From Turritopsis dohrnii (lineage: Eukaryota > Cnidaria > Hydrozoa > Anthoathecata > Oceaniidae), in assembly GCA_027922465.2 (NCBI GenBank), contig BQMF02000201.1, positions 248,001-312,000 on the forward strand: a stretch of 64,000 nt of DNA, given 5' to 3'. Positions within the stretch are counted from its first letter, which is position 1. Every line of letters starts with the position of its first letter. The position numbers and the translations under genes are program-made. The notes beneath the pieces are model-generated. The model saw only the letters and a list, made by a program, of their open reading frames with translations. It had not been told where the DNA came from and ran no database searches. This document shows, piece after piece, positions 32,248-44,100 of this stretch.

Positions 32248-33505
32248 ATGATGAAGACTCTTCTGGCATTTCTCTTTTTGGCGATGCTTTGTTTAATGAT
32301 TGATGCAAATAGTAGCAGCGGCAAAAGTAAGAGTATCGAAACTTATTAGACGCAAATTTTAGTCTATTTACTTTTAACAAAGACGATTGAAGGTTTTTTA
32401 TTCTTATGATTGAAATTGCATCGGCAGTGCCCAATATGGACATTTTGCCTTAAGTTCACATTGTGTGTCACCCGATATTGTGTATGTTTTTTTTAGGACC
32501 AAAAAGGTGTAGAGGTTGTATCGCAGCAAAAGATGAGATGGAAAAAGTGATCGGGAAAGTCATAGAGGACGAGGAAGCCAATGGTGAGTAATTTTAGATT
32601 TAAGGTTTTTGAATTTAGGCTAAAAAATTGTACTTTTAGGTTTTAATAAACCAACCTTTACTTTTCAACTTGTAATGCCAGCAAAACATTTCTTTAATTT
32701 CTAATTTCCCATACGATGCTCTGCACTCTGGTAAAATATGACGAAAAATAAAACCACAGAATGTTCACTACAATGTATTCAACTTATTCAAATCGAAAAC
32801 ATGACCAAATGTAGAAGTTTGCCTATGTGCACCACTACCGTGATATCCTAAATTAAAGATTTTAATGACCCAAACGTTTTCATCACCCCAGCGCCAGTAT
32901 TGGAGGCAACAAAAAGTCAATCTATTGCTGGTAGAGAGATTTTTCCTAAACAATTTAAAGGTGGTTGACACATAAAGATTTTTGAAAAAATTTTCTTTTA
33001 AGCTGGTGTTTTGAGGCTGTAAATTAAAATTGTACCTCAAAAATTCAACGTGGTCATGAATAATTAATGAGTTGAGACGCTGAAACTTCACTTTTTGGTG
33101 TGCAATTTAAATTTAAAGCATATAAAACATCTGCTTGAAGAAAAATTTTTCAAAGATCTTTACGTGTAAACCCCCTTTAAATCACCACACCAATTCATCA
33201 CAGTATGTATAATGCTATTTCGTAAATAGAAGCTGCTCACCTTGTCCTGTCAAAAATTCTCGAACAGAGAGACGATCAGGAAGACAGGTTAGTAAAAATT
33301 CAGATTTTGTCTTCTCCATCTCCGCAAAACTAAAAGATACTATTTTCCTATCGATCAAAGTTTTCTCTCAGAAATCCTTCATTTGAAGATTACATCATTT
33401 TTTTATGTATCATCTACAACTTTTGATTTCAAATGTATTGCTCATTTCACATATCAATACTCACAAAGCGAATTGCAAGACGAAGAATACGAAGATATTG
33501 TGTAG
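32248..33505 (+). CDS. Secreted acidic peptide, tandem family copy 3 (last splice site altered)
   Basis: Exons 32,248-32,326, 32,497-32,583 and 33,230-33,287 match copy 2 in length and phase, with few substitutions. The last exon corresponds to 33,451-33,505, but the acceptor there reads TTTCAC instead of TTTCAG, so the normal splice is lost. The next AG (CACAAAG|CG) lies in a compatible phase and would give a tail shorter by five residues ending SELQDEEYEDIV. The copy may therefore still make a slightly shorter protein, or it may be a pseudogene. The rest is as in copy 2, including the CRGC pair. Confidence 0.6.
32954..33180. mobile_element. TTTAAAGGGGGTTTACAC-type MITE in intron 2 of copy 3
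   Basis: Same insertion as in copies 1 and 2. The 107-codon minus-strand ORF at 32,768-33,091 runs through this element and is not a gene. Confidence 0.7.
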
Positions 33506-33968
33506 AAAAGATATTTTACTTAAAGAACGTCCAGGCTAGGCGAGATCCCACTTCTCTGCAAGCGAGAGCCCGTTTATGCGAGAAAAACTATTCTTTGAAT
33601 TAGTGGATTCACAAGCGTCGATTTACAAATTCTCAAATTAAATCAAATTTCCTCACAGTTTCCCCGAAGAAATTATCACTTCGGAACGAGGCGTGATAAG
33701 ACACTTTTGCAAAATTTCAAAGTTTAGAAAAATTGTATTAAAACAAATTTGGACTGCGACTGCTCCTCTTCATCCTCATCCTGGCTAAATGAATGTTAGT
33801 ATACGCTTTAAAGTCAGCGAAAATTTTGACGAAGAACGGATTCTAGTAATTTTAAAAAATTCACTATTTTTAGTAATTTGCCACTTATTCAGGATACCTA
33901 GATCTTATTAGACAGGGATATTTCATTAGCAAACTGGAGAGCCGTGCGATCAATTATTTTATGATTAG

Positions 33969-34199
33969 TATTTGGTCCCTGGATGGCAGGTTTCAATTTC
34001 CATAAATTTTCTTTTTGCATTTTGGCCATTTTGTTAATTTCAAATCAAGTCATAGACGACGATTCTCTTTCGGATGATACAAAACGTTCTGCAATATAAC
34101 CCATTTAATTGTTCATCTTGCCCAAAACTATGACGTCACGTCACGTGACAACTAGGACCTGAGTAGGAAATTGAAACCTGACCATCCAAGGACCAAATA
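33969..34199. mobile_element. MITE with TATTTGGTCCTTGGATGG ends
   Basis: Left end 'tatttggtccctggatggca' and right end, reverse-complemented, 'tatttggtccttggatggtc' extend into matching 'aggtttcaatttcc', giving about 35 bp of terminal inverted repeat around a ~160-bp unique core. Non-coding. Confidence 0.75.
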
Positions 34200-35047
34200 T
34201 CAATCATATCAATTTTTTGTTATTTCTGTTTATACTCTTATGAAATACAAAGAGGAGAATTTCATTTATATCTACTTCAAAGCATCACTTGAAATGAACT
34301 TATATGATTTTGTTGTGGTAATGTCTTGTGGTTCGAAGCTCTCATACAACTAATGATAAGATTCACCGGAGTTGTGGTTCTTCCTGGAACTTTTTAAAAT
34401 TTTCTACTTCTTTGTTAGGTGAACTTTTTGTCCTCTATTTTTAGTTTCGAAGACGCAGTTATCTGATTTTTCCCTTTAATAAATTTATTTATTTTTTCGA
34501 AGAATTTTTTTTTCTTTTCTTCGGCTCTTGCATATTTTCTTATAAAAAACAAATTTTGATATAAGGTATGTATCCATGGTTACAGTTCGCCCATTCTGCA
34601 TTTTGTTTGTTTTGATTGTAGCAAAACGTTCCTGTTGACTCTTAGTGAAGTCTTAGTAAGTCGCTTTGGTATTGCGTGAATCTATCTTTATTATAATCAT
34701 TTAATCAGAAGATGTTTTTGAGTTTTCCATGTTTCAATTATCTACACAAATTCTTCCAAACGTTCAACTTCCTTACCGATTTAGACAGTTTTCTCGATTC
34801 GGAATTCGGAATCGATGAGTCCTCTGTCAGTTTTAATGTGCCAATATAGTTATCTCCGAAGACATTATTTACGAAGTTTATAATATTTTATAATTCATAA
34901 TATTTTAATATTTTAGTTCTATTTATTTCTTATTTATTTATTAATAGTTTTAACTAATAATACTATGTTGTAAATTTGTTTTTATGAATAAATATTATGC
35001 CATTTTCTTTTTCTTAAAGGTATATTATCATAAGTGTAACAGAGATA

Positions 35048-35219
35048 TGTAGTAGAATATAATGACCCCTTAGAACCCCGTGGTTTACGCTTATGACTAA
35101 CCCTAACCCTGACCCTAACCCTGACCCTAACCCTAACAATAGCAAAGAAAACCTAACAAGTCATAAGCGTAAACCACGGGGGTGAAAATATTCTATGGGG
35201 GTAATTATTTTCTACCACA
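35048..35219. mobile_element. TIR element with a telomere-repeat core, copy 1
   Basis: 172 bp. The left arm contains 'aatgacccct' and 'ccccgtggtttacgcttatg'; the right arm repeats these in reverse complement ('cataagcgtaaaccacgggg', 'gtgaaaatattct', ending 'ttctaccaca'). The loop between the arms is 'taaccctaaccctgacccta…', that is degenerate CCCTAA telomere repeats. It is flanked by GATA on both sides (35,044-35,047 and 35,220-35,223). A second copy in the other orientation is at 58,826-59,004. Confidence 0.85.
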
Positions 35220-35880
35220 GATAACAAAGGTTATCTAAGTTTCAAGTGAAATTTCAGACGAGTAAATTTGGATCTGTTTGTATATATAACATGTAAGTTT
35301 TGAAACGGTCCTAACGTATATGCCATATGGCCATTGTTCTCTTTTAAAGTTACACAAACTATTTTGTACTTAAATATAAACATATTTTGTTATTGTTTGA
35401 ACGCGTGTGTTGGCAACTTCTAATTTGAACAAATACCCAAATCGTTTTTTTAATAGGATTATTATGTTAGTGTTCTTATATTCAAGAGTCTAAGGATCTA
35501 ATGGTATCAACGTTCCTGCACTGAGTTTCAGGTGACACAGAGAAAGTTAGAAAGATTTCACAAGCATTATGTAAGCAATATTCTTGTCTTCACATAATTC
35601 AATTTAAGCATTTTATAAAAATGTGCTGTTTCCGAATGTAGGTTTGCAACTTTTGCAATTCCTGCGAAGTAGTTCATACAATCAAAACTTTAGTAATGTC
35701 TATTTGCATTTAACTCAATTGTAAATTCTGGTTCATTTGTGATCTCTGATCATGTTAGTTTTGGGTTGAAGCTTAAATATTGAAAATAAAGCACATCCAT
35801 TTGTTGTTGTTGTTTTATTATTAAATCAAAAGATACAAGGTCTTGAAACTTCTTGAACCTTATCACGTACGAAGATATGA

Positions 35881-36001
35881 CCCAGTGGGCAAAATCGTCA
35901 AAATGTCACTGCGATGAAGAGCATTTTCATTGAAACTGTGTGTATGTTTCTATAGAAATGCATTCCATCGCAGTGATTTTTTAACAAACTTGCCCACTGG
36001 G
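35881..36001. mobile_element. Hairpin MITE, best-preserved family member
   Basis: Ends 'cccagtgggcaaaatcgtca' and 'ttaacaaacttgcccactgg' are inverted repeats. Inside them 'cactgcgatgaagagcattt' pairs with 'atgcattccatcgcagtga', so almost the whole 121 bp can fold on itself. The family has about ten members in the window. Confidence 0.85.
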
Positions 36002-36106
36002 TAAGATCGTTTGAAGTTGGAGATATCATGCATGAAATATTGGACATAATGATCTATTAAATAAAGTCGTGAGACAACTAAGTCACCAAATTTCTACAAG
36101 AAAATT

Positions 36107-36220
36107 CCCACAAAACTGCCAATCATTTGTTACATATAAGGTCGCCCACAAAACTGCCAATCATTTGTTACATATAAGGTCACCCACAAAACTGCCAATC
36201 ATTTGTTACATATAAGGTCG
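36107..36220. repeat. 38-bp tandem repeat, three copies
   Basis: Three consecutive units of 'cccacaaaactgccaatcat…taaggtcg', differing at one base (GTCG or GTCA at the unit end). There are no unique spacers between units, so this is a minisatellite and not a CRISPR array. Confidence 0.95.
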
Positions 36221-37874
36221 TGAGAAGTCAGCAGTTTTCCATAAGGGAAACCTAAGTATGTACTGGAAAGACGCATTACTGAAACTAACTATCGGTGTAA
36301 GCCATAATAAATCACCCACAGTTGCTGCAAGACCTTTATTCCAAAACAATGCCTAGCCAAGCTAACACTATAGAACTTAAAAGATTTGGAATTAGCTACA
36401 AGGCTGAACAAAGGATCTTTTCCTTACCTTAATTCTTATTCTAGTTCATTATTTTTAAAAATTCAACATTTTTAAGGTGTCTATTTGATATGCGGGCATC
36501 GGCGACGTTCATCAAAAGATATATAAAGCTTATAAGTTATATTGTCTGAGGTTCTTCGTGAACATACTTAGGTTTCAAGTTTCAAGGCTGAAAACATTAG
36601 GAAAATTTTATGGGTTTCATAAGATCTTAATGTTCTAAATAAAACACACAAGAAAAAGGTGTTGAAGACACAACATATGGCTTTTATCTCAGAAGTGACC
36701 TACATCCAAACCTGAGCTAATTTGTATGACCAATCATGAGACATCGTTTAAACGTAAAATTATTATATTTTCGAGTCATAACTTCAGTTATATATTTTCA
36801 ATCACATATGCGATCTTTTATTTTATTTGAGGCTTTCCCTCTTTCCATCTTTTTCCATCTAAATGCGCATAACCACAACTGAACGCTGGCTGCCACACAC
36901 TTAATAATCGAACCATAGGCATGTAAAGATTACTTTTAAAAAATACTTTATTCCACCATAGAGATACGAAACATTTCACAATACTTTAACAAGGAATTGT
37001 TGAGAAATAGTCACTTAAAGTTTGCGGATAAGTCTTTCTGAGACACCCAGAAGTGCTCAGAGTTTCATGGTCATTTCTAAACAACCTTTAGCTAAGTCTA
37101 GATGATGCAAAATCATGTTAACATTCGCTCTATCAAGTATTGAGCACTCTGCTGGTTTTGAAGGAGATAAATTTGCGTAGATTCAACTATTTAATACAAA
37201 AATCTTGGAAAAAAATTGGAAGTACAGATATTAGTCTAAAATTGCTCATAATTGAGCAGTCACCTGCTTTGAATACTGCCGCAGCCTTTATGTTAATGTT
37301 TTTGTTATGTTAATACTGAACCAGACATGAAGGTTGGTTTTTCCTAAAGGATGTTGGTGCAGTTTCACATGAATATAACTTCTAGCAGTTGTAGTTCGAT
37401 GTTGTCAGGATTGCCTGAAAACTCGCGAATACACTTCTCAACTGTTTTTTGAATCAATGCAGTTTTTGCATCAACGAAAAATTTCCTTGTTCTCTTCTTG
37501 TTTACGAAAATACTTTCACTTCGAAATTTGAAGTTCCTATGAAGCATTTGACCGCCACAACTGTTTCATTAAAAACTCTGGTTATTTCATGGCATTGATT
37601 TCAGTATCTGGGTTAATTTTACTGATGATTGCTATTGATCGATTCTTTCGCATGATCAAAGGACTTGATTTAATAGATACATTGTTATTTGAAATACGTC
37701 CTACTTTTCCGTGCCATAGGCGAGTCTATTCATTTTATTATTGAGGCGGTTTTTAGGGCAGGTAGCTTTAACATGGGTAATATTAACGTTTTATGTAACA
37801 ACGTATAGTATGCTTGTTGTATGCTATTTCAAACTGAGTTCGGTCTTTTCAAAGTAATCACTATTTGATGGTGC

Positions 37875-38046
37875 CGACCGACTTTTTAAAATCAGTCAGC
37901 TGTATTGACAGGAACCGCTCAACTGAGTGCTAAGCAGGAGAGGAGTGATTCACACTGTTATAGTGGCTGGCATGACTCGGTCGGGATTGAACCCGCTAAC
38001 TCCTGAACAGAAAGCGAGTACTCTACCACAAAGCTACCATTCGGTG
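37875..38046 (-). mobile_element. tRNA-derived SINE, copy 1
   Basis: On the minus strand an A box (TAGCTTTGTGGTAGAGTACTC) and B box (GGGTTCAATCCC) occur at tRNA spacing, followed by a body 'gagtcatgccagccactata', then 'tgcttagcactcag' and 'ttgagcggttcctgtca'. The same order occurs at 45,741-46,010 on the plus strand. The anticodon region is not tRNA-like enough for a functional gene. Confidence 0.75.
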
Positions 38047-38738
38047 GTCGTTTATAGAAATCTTTATATCTTGAAAAGATTCCCTGCCCATTAAAAAATT
38101 CCTCGTTAAACTTGCAAAATATCATTTTCATTCCATTGTTAAATGATACGTTTTTAAAAGTTATGCAGCAACTTTAATTAACTAACACTGACAATCAAAA
38201 TTTTTCCTTATTTGGGCAAGCAATCGCCTCATTTGGACAAGCAGTTTATTATTATTTATTCTTATTTTTCCGAAGCAAACAATTTCATCAAACAAGGATA
38301 GTGAGTTTTTGATAGATTATCGAACATTTGATGAAATCGGATTTTCCATTTTCGAAGGAAAAGTTTTGCAGCTTAATAGATCTTTCCCAAATTTTTTCAA
38401 GCATCGAAATTTTGTAAGCATCGAAGTTTTGCAATTGTCTCATCATTGGTATTACAACTTAACACAGGTTTGGATGCATGAATTACTTCTGAATCCACCA
38501 CAGATGTTTTCTTGTGTGTTCGCGACTGTAAAATGGTTTGTGCTTCATAAAAGTTACACTTTATACACGTTTCCGCCTTATAGAAGTAACAACAGGAAAA
38601 TTTCCGATATAATTCATCCTAGATAAACAAATTTCACTTCATGTACGTCAAATCGTGACATGTACGTCAAATCGTGACATTGTTCTGAAACCTACCCTTA
38701 TAGAATATTAAATATTGAAATCTCTTTTGTGCAGGACA

Positions 38739-40880
38739 ATGATGATTTTCGCTTTATATTTACTAATCGCAGTGCTCACTCACCACGGTTACGCTGATGA
38801 CTTTGTGCTAGAAGGTTCTCTTGGTAAGTGAATATTTTCAGTTACTTCAGTTAGTGTGAAAGTAATTACATTTTTGTTTGTATGTCAAATGGTTTGGTGT
38901 TAGCATTTTTGCGACTTTAAAAAACCTGCAATGACAGAAGGACATTCTCACACAAACCATTTCTTCTACTTGTAACTCTTTCATTTTCCCACAGGAGAAT
39001 ATCTCGGAGAGCCGGTAACCATTCATTGCAATCAGGAAAAAGGCTACATCCGACTTGGCGGTATCACCATAAACAACAATGCTTTAAATCACGGTCAACA
39101 AAAAAGAGCTAAGCAATTATGCGAAAATCAAATGAAAAAGGTAGAGAATAGTAGAAAAACAGGAGGTTTCGACCGTATAAGTAGTACACTGGGCACGGAA
39201 TGTCTGCTGACGTTTCCAAACATGCGTGTGAACGAGAGCGATATTGTCCGTGTTGTGTACAGATGTTATGACTCAAGACCAAGTGGCTCACCGGATTGGG
39301 GCAAAGGAAAATCAAACACCAAGCCAACATATAAAACAGGTGATATGAACCTCCTGCTATTTATTAAACTTAAAGTTAAATTTCCCGCCTCGTTTTTGAG
39401 TTTGTCGAGATAAAGACGTTTAAACTGAACTTGGGAAATGCCTATTGCACACTATAATTCAAATTAGCACGTCAAAAACAAGGTTTATTTTGGATACTAA
39501 GGAGTGATAGCCCCCAAGGCTTATTGAAAAGGTAAGGACCCGGGGACAAAGTTGTATTAAATTATGAAGCATCTAATACGTTAGGTGAGAAATATTTTGT
39601 TCTATCTTCATTTTTGGAAAAAGTGAGCCCCGATTATTTTCAAGCTTTTCAGGATTATTTTGTTCTTTCTCCGTGAGATTTTTCCAAAAACAAGCGCAAA
39701 ATCCTCTTCAAACGGCAGTCTTATCTTGTTGGTGTCTTAAAGATTTAGTGAGGTTCTGAAATCTAAAACTTAATTGGAGAAAAAAATAATTCTCACCTAA
39801 CAAATAGTTACCTTGACTTCAGTGTCCAAGAAGAACCGTGGGGAATTCAAACTTGAATGTGACAAGCAAAATGAAATGATCTTTGTAACAAAGACGGCAA
39901 TCGATGAGAGCGAAGTGGATATTTCTGTACATCCAGACTTGGATCCAGTCCACATGTCACGTGATTGCTTTCGACAGTGGAAAAGAAAACTGGACACGAC
40001 CGTACTCGCGGTTACGGTAGGACAAAATCTTTAATGACCAATAGACCTTACCCGAATTTCTGCATTAAGATCACGTTACTGCCTTGCTATCAAATTTCGC
40101 CTCGATTCTATACATTCTATTGTTTCACTAATTACATTTCTTATTACGTTACTTGGTAATATGGACTTATTATTTTCGTTTTGCAGTGGGATAACTAAAA
40201 TCTTTAAAACGAGGCGATACTTATTGACGTAGCCATAACACGATGTTTAAACAGAAATTCGGGAAAGGTCTATTTCTTTCGAAAGATTTGTGGTTGGATT
40301 TATATTCATGAAAGCCTTCGAACAATTGAAATGGGCTTAAACGTGACGCATCTTGAAAGATTTTTTTTCTAAGCTGATGTTTTAAATTGAAATTGTACAC
40401 CAAAAGGTAAGTTTCAGCGTCGCAACTCATTAATTATCCATGAACGCGTTGAATTTTTGATGTACAATTTAAATTTAAAGCCTTAAAACACCAGCTTGAA
40501 AGAAACATTTTCCTAATATCTTTACGTGTAAACCACCCCTTAAGTACAACGTCACATCAGAAACAAAAATTTGCAAACGTCAGAGCTCATAAAGTTATTT
40601 CTGTCGAGTCAGCACAATTTCCGCGACGTTCGTTCGAGTTTACAGCAATGTTTTATGTTGGAGATTTGTCTTATTTACCCACTGTTGGTGTGGTATCAAA
40701 ACATGGAATAAACATGTCTAACAGAGCCATGTAAAACTATTTGAAAAACATCAATGCATACTTTACCGTTTTGCTTATAAACAGGATAAACCAACGTGCT
40801 GGCTTGCAAATCATGCCAAGTACGGAGGAGAGTTGTTCGTCACGTTCACATGTTTATCTGAGGGAAAAGACCGAAGACAG
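38739..40880 (+). CDS. Secreted protein with two four-cysteine SUEL-lectin-like repeats (3' end open)
   Basis: Coding exons 38,739-38,823, 38,995-39,339, 39,823-40,016 and 40,785-40,880 join in frame to 240 codons with good GT-AG sites. An acceptor (GTGCAG) just before the ATG suggests a non-coding first exon. Residues 1-19 are a signal peptide (MMIFALYLLIAVLTHHGYA). Two repeats follow. Repeat 1 (about 34-120) has C40, C71, C98 and C119, starting PVTIHC and ending IVRVVYRC. Repeat 2 (about 150-231) has C156, C192, C213 and C231, starting FKLEC and ending ELFVTFTC. The pattern, with a final V-x-Y/F-x-C, resembles SUEL/rhamnose-binding lectin domains, though the FGDPC signature is absent; sugar binding is inference. 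After exon 4 the frame either runs through to a TGA at 40,902-40,904 or is spliced to an exon I could not find. Confidence 0.7.
40040..40274. mobile_element. AATAGACCTT-type MITE in intron 3 of the lectin-like gene
   Basis: Left end 'aatagaccttacccgaattt' and right end 'aaattcgggaaaggtctatt' are inverted repeats; 'cgcctcg' and 'cgaggcg' are also paired inside. 235 bp, non-coding. Related ends occur at 48,268-48,471. Confidence 0.75.
40336..40544. mobile_element. TTTAAAGGGGGTTTACAC-type MITE in intron 3 of the lectin-like gene
   Basis: Shares 'ttaaattgaaattgtacacc', 'acaatttaaatttaaagcc' and 'atctttacgtgtaaacca' with the elements in the acidic-peptide introns. The left inverted repeat is more eroded here. 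It lies only 61 bases from another MITE, both in the same intron. Confidence 0.7.
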
Positions 40881-40981
40881 GTATTTCGTTCTATAATTTT
40901 ATGACACTTGAAGGCAAAGCAACTAAAGCTTATTATAGTAATACACAATATTTCAGTATAACAAAGGTTGGTAGTGCCTTT

Positions 40982-41057
40982 ATTCAGTTATCTCCATAAC
41001 ATTCAATTATCTCCATAATATTCAATTATCTCCATAATATTCAATTATCTCCATAAT
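40982..41057. repeat. 19-bp tandem repeat, four copies
   Basis: Four units of 'attcaattatctccataat', the first with two differences. A simple minisatellite downstream of the last identified lectin-like exon. Confidence 0.95.
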
Positions 41058-41149
41058 TTTATATACAACTACCATCATGCAATTCTATAATCACTTGCTG
41101 GTGAGATTTAAATAAGCCTCCTCCATCATGCCATTGAAAATATCAGTTT

Positions 41150-44100
41150 CGTTCGTCAAACGTTTTATTAGATTTCTGCGAAAGCAAGAAAGCTATTACA
41201 ACCGGCTCTGTTTTTGGATTTCTGCAAAGCAAGAAATACTTTACGATCGTCTTTGTTTTTTTTTTTTTCATCTTACTGTCCAAACCTAGTCATATTTGTT
41301 TCTCCAATTTGATTGGTTCATACAAAAGCCGTGTTAATGTTCATTGGTGCATAAGTCGCCACTATTTCGCAAGGGTGCTAATTATCTTTAGTTAGCGCTA
41401 GTTTATTGGCTTGAATTTCCGCCAGGTGATCATCCGGGTATTTTTCGACTTACATTTGCACGCCGTTCGCAAAATGGTACACTACAGCGTGACCGAAGAA
41501 ACTTCCAAAAGTTGATTGATCAATGTTGAATAGATTTACAGTTCCAAGACCGAGGGTAGAGGGTAGAAATTTATGATTATCTTACAAAGATTCTACTGTG
41601 TTCATTCTTTTTTAAAAACAAGTTCTCAATGTTTTATAAAAACAGTGTGTCAAAAAGGAAAGGTTTTTATTTTTTTGAAAATGTCTGGTATTCTTTTAAG
41701 CTTTTCTAAATACAAAAGCTCGTTTGTTTCATTTGTGGGCTGTAATGCCTTTTAAGTTCTGGATACGTACAGCTCAGCTCAGTTTCCTCTTCAGCTCCAA
41801 CAACAAGAATATCTGTCTAACCTCTGCCTGCATCATTTTATGTTTGATATTTCTCTAGCTATGTTAGCATATTTACTTTGTATAGTTCTTGGCTGTATTA
41901 TTATGCCCTTAATTAGGAATAGGACTCCCTACTTACGCTAGCAAATAGGAAACTTATCTTGACTGTATTTAAATTTCAACTGCTTTCAGTTATGTTTGCT
42001 AATTTAAATAACACATTTACATATTCCAAATCTTTGTTTACTTTTTTTTGTTTGGGAAGTCTTTTCGTTATTAGGAAGATTGACCGTATATTGAAAGACT
42101 TACGTAATCACTGTGATATCTTACAGCATCTATTTAAATTTATTGTTTTTTGTTCATTAAGTTTATTGGCAGTTAACGTAAGTTTCATATTGTGTCAGCT
42201 ATGCTTTAACAATTTCCTGGGGTGTATGCGTAATTAAAAATTTAATGTTTTTTTAAGTTTCTAAGTTTTTAAGTACATCGGAGTAAAAGTGAGGTCTGTG
42301 TGAGGTTTGTCAGCAAGCCTTTAGCTGATCCTAGCTGATCCTATCTTACCCTAGCTTCCTAGCTTATCCTAGATAATCCTAGCTGACCAAGCAAAGCTTT
42401 GAGGCAAACTTGAAAAATACAAAAATTCATCGAAGTGGCTCATAATTAAACTTTTAAAAGGTAAAATTTTTAAATGCTTCGTAGCTAGCTTAGGTAGATA
42501 CGTAGTTAATTTAAAACATAGTATTTCCGATAAATTTTTTAATTTGTTTATATTTTTTTCGAAAAAGTTTGTGTTTTTTTTCTTTCGTTCTTATACATAA
42601 ATTCTTTTTTTAAAAAACTGTCATATAAATCGGGTATCCATGGTTACGATTCGCACCTTCCTTTTCTTTGTATGTAATAGCTTATGTTGTTTTTAGTTAA
42701 GCCCTATTCACACTTTTTAAAAGTATTTTTGTCTTATCTATTTTTGATCTACAGTATATAATATGTTTGTTTTCAAGAAAAAACTATTTTCATTTTGATA
42801 CTTAAAGTTTCATTCATTAAGCAATCGTCTCTCCATAACCATAAAAGTAGTATAAAATCTTGTAAAGTGTTCAAAAAGCTCAACATCAAAGAGGAGCTTT
42901 AATATTTTTTGGATCTATAGTATGTATCATTGATGCTTTCATAGATTTCTAGGGTTTCATGCTTCAGCTGGTTTTGCAGAAATCCTTATGCCTGCAAGGG
43001 CATCTTGTTCTTTTTTTTCTGACGTCCAAACCTAGCGGTTTTTTGAAAATTCATGCGTGCCTTTACATGAAACCAAAACGCTGTGTCAACGCATGTCACC
43101 CAGCAAAGAAACCCTTTTAGATTTACAAGTTTCTTAATTAAATGGATTTTTAAGAGCATATACATATTTTAGTATGAAAAAAAAAATCTATAGAAGAAAC
43201 TTCGAATTATCTGTGATCATTCTTTTCTAAAGAAGATTTCAAAGTTTTGTAAACAAAAGAGTCAAAAAGGTATATATATATTTGTTTGTTTTTAGTGAAA
43301 ACACAAAACATTTTCGCTGGTTTCATGTATGGGATGTTTTTCTTTTTAAGCTGTGGATACTGAAGCTCAGCTTAGAGTCCTCCTAAGCTCCAACATCAAA
43401 AATGTGGGTCTGTGGATGTTTTAATGTAATGTTTTAAAGTTGATGATATATATAATTTTTTAATGTTTATGTTTGATTTGTTTTTAAGTTATATATAAAC
43501 ATCTTCCAATTGCCTGTAAATTCAATAATCAACAAATCATGTAAAAACCCAAAATTTTCCTTTCAGTTATATAAATATGTGTGTTTGGTGACTTAGTAGG
43601 TACGTTTAGAGCATAGGTATATTTTCAAATGATTAAAATCTTTCTTTGGTGTTTGTGTTTGCAACATTGGGAATTATGTTTGTAATTAAGAAGATTGATA
43701 GTACATATCAACTGTTTAAAGTTTATGATTTACGTACGTAGTCACTGTGTGACATCTGAAAATATCAATAAAAACATAAGCTGATTTTGTACTCCCAAAA
43801 GAAGGGCTGAATGTCATTCAGATGTAATTAAGTTTATCGGTGGTGTATACGTATATGCAATGAAGTTTCGCATAGTGTCAATTACAGTTTTGCAATGCCT
43901 TTGGTTACATATGTAATCAGAAATGTAATGTTATGTTGTAAAAATCATTCAACCTTTCTTATAAATTTCCTTAAGATTTTTTTTAAAATGATCATGAATT
44001 GCAACTTAAGGCTGAAATACACAATTAAACTGATGACAGGGGAAACTCATCATGTAAACAGAAAAAACTGGTGAATTTTTCATGATCCTTTGAAACTGTT

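Larger units (their letters stand above)
29896..33510 (+). repeat. Tandem segmental duplication, unit 3 (3' truncated)
   Basis: Follows unit 2 with about 2% difference by eye over the promoter, exons and introns. Similarity stops right after the last exon, at about 33,510, where units 1 and 2 continue with 'ctcaggttgagcattc' and this one has 'acttaaagaacgtcc'. It carries the TIR element with a nested insertion (30,626-31,210). Confidence 0.85.
33511..38700. other. Gene-free stretch with several small elements
   Basis: No protein-coding gene is supported. It contains the MITE at 33,969-34,199, the telomere-core element at 35,048-35,219, the hairpin MITE at 35,881-36,001, a 38-bp tandem repeat at 36,107-36,220 and a tRNA-derived SINE at about 37,875-38,046. 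A duplicated 'catgtacgtcaaatcgtga' pair lies at about 38,640-38,680. ORFs at 37,365-37,547 and 38,309-38,626 lack any supporting feature. Confidence 0.5.

Noticed and set aside
32768..33091. 107-codon minus-strand ORF
   Set aside because: It lies across intron 2 of copy 3 and a MITE; the equivalent positions in copies 1 and 2 are not open.
35095..35150. True telomere or chromosome-fusion scar
   Set aside because: The CCCTAA tract is the loop of an inverted-repeat element with its own target duplication, and a second copy exists at 58.9 kb.
36107..36220. CRISPR-like array
   Set aside because: Three head-to-tail 38-bp repeats without spacers, in a eukaryotic intron-containing context.
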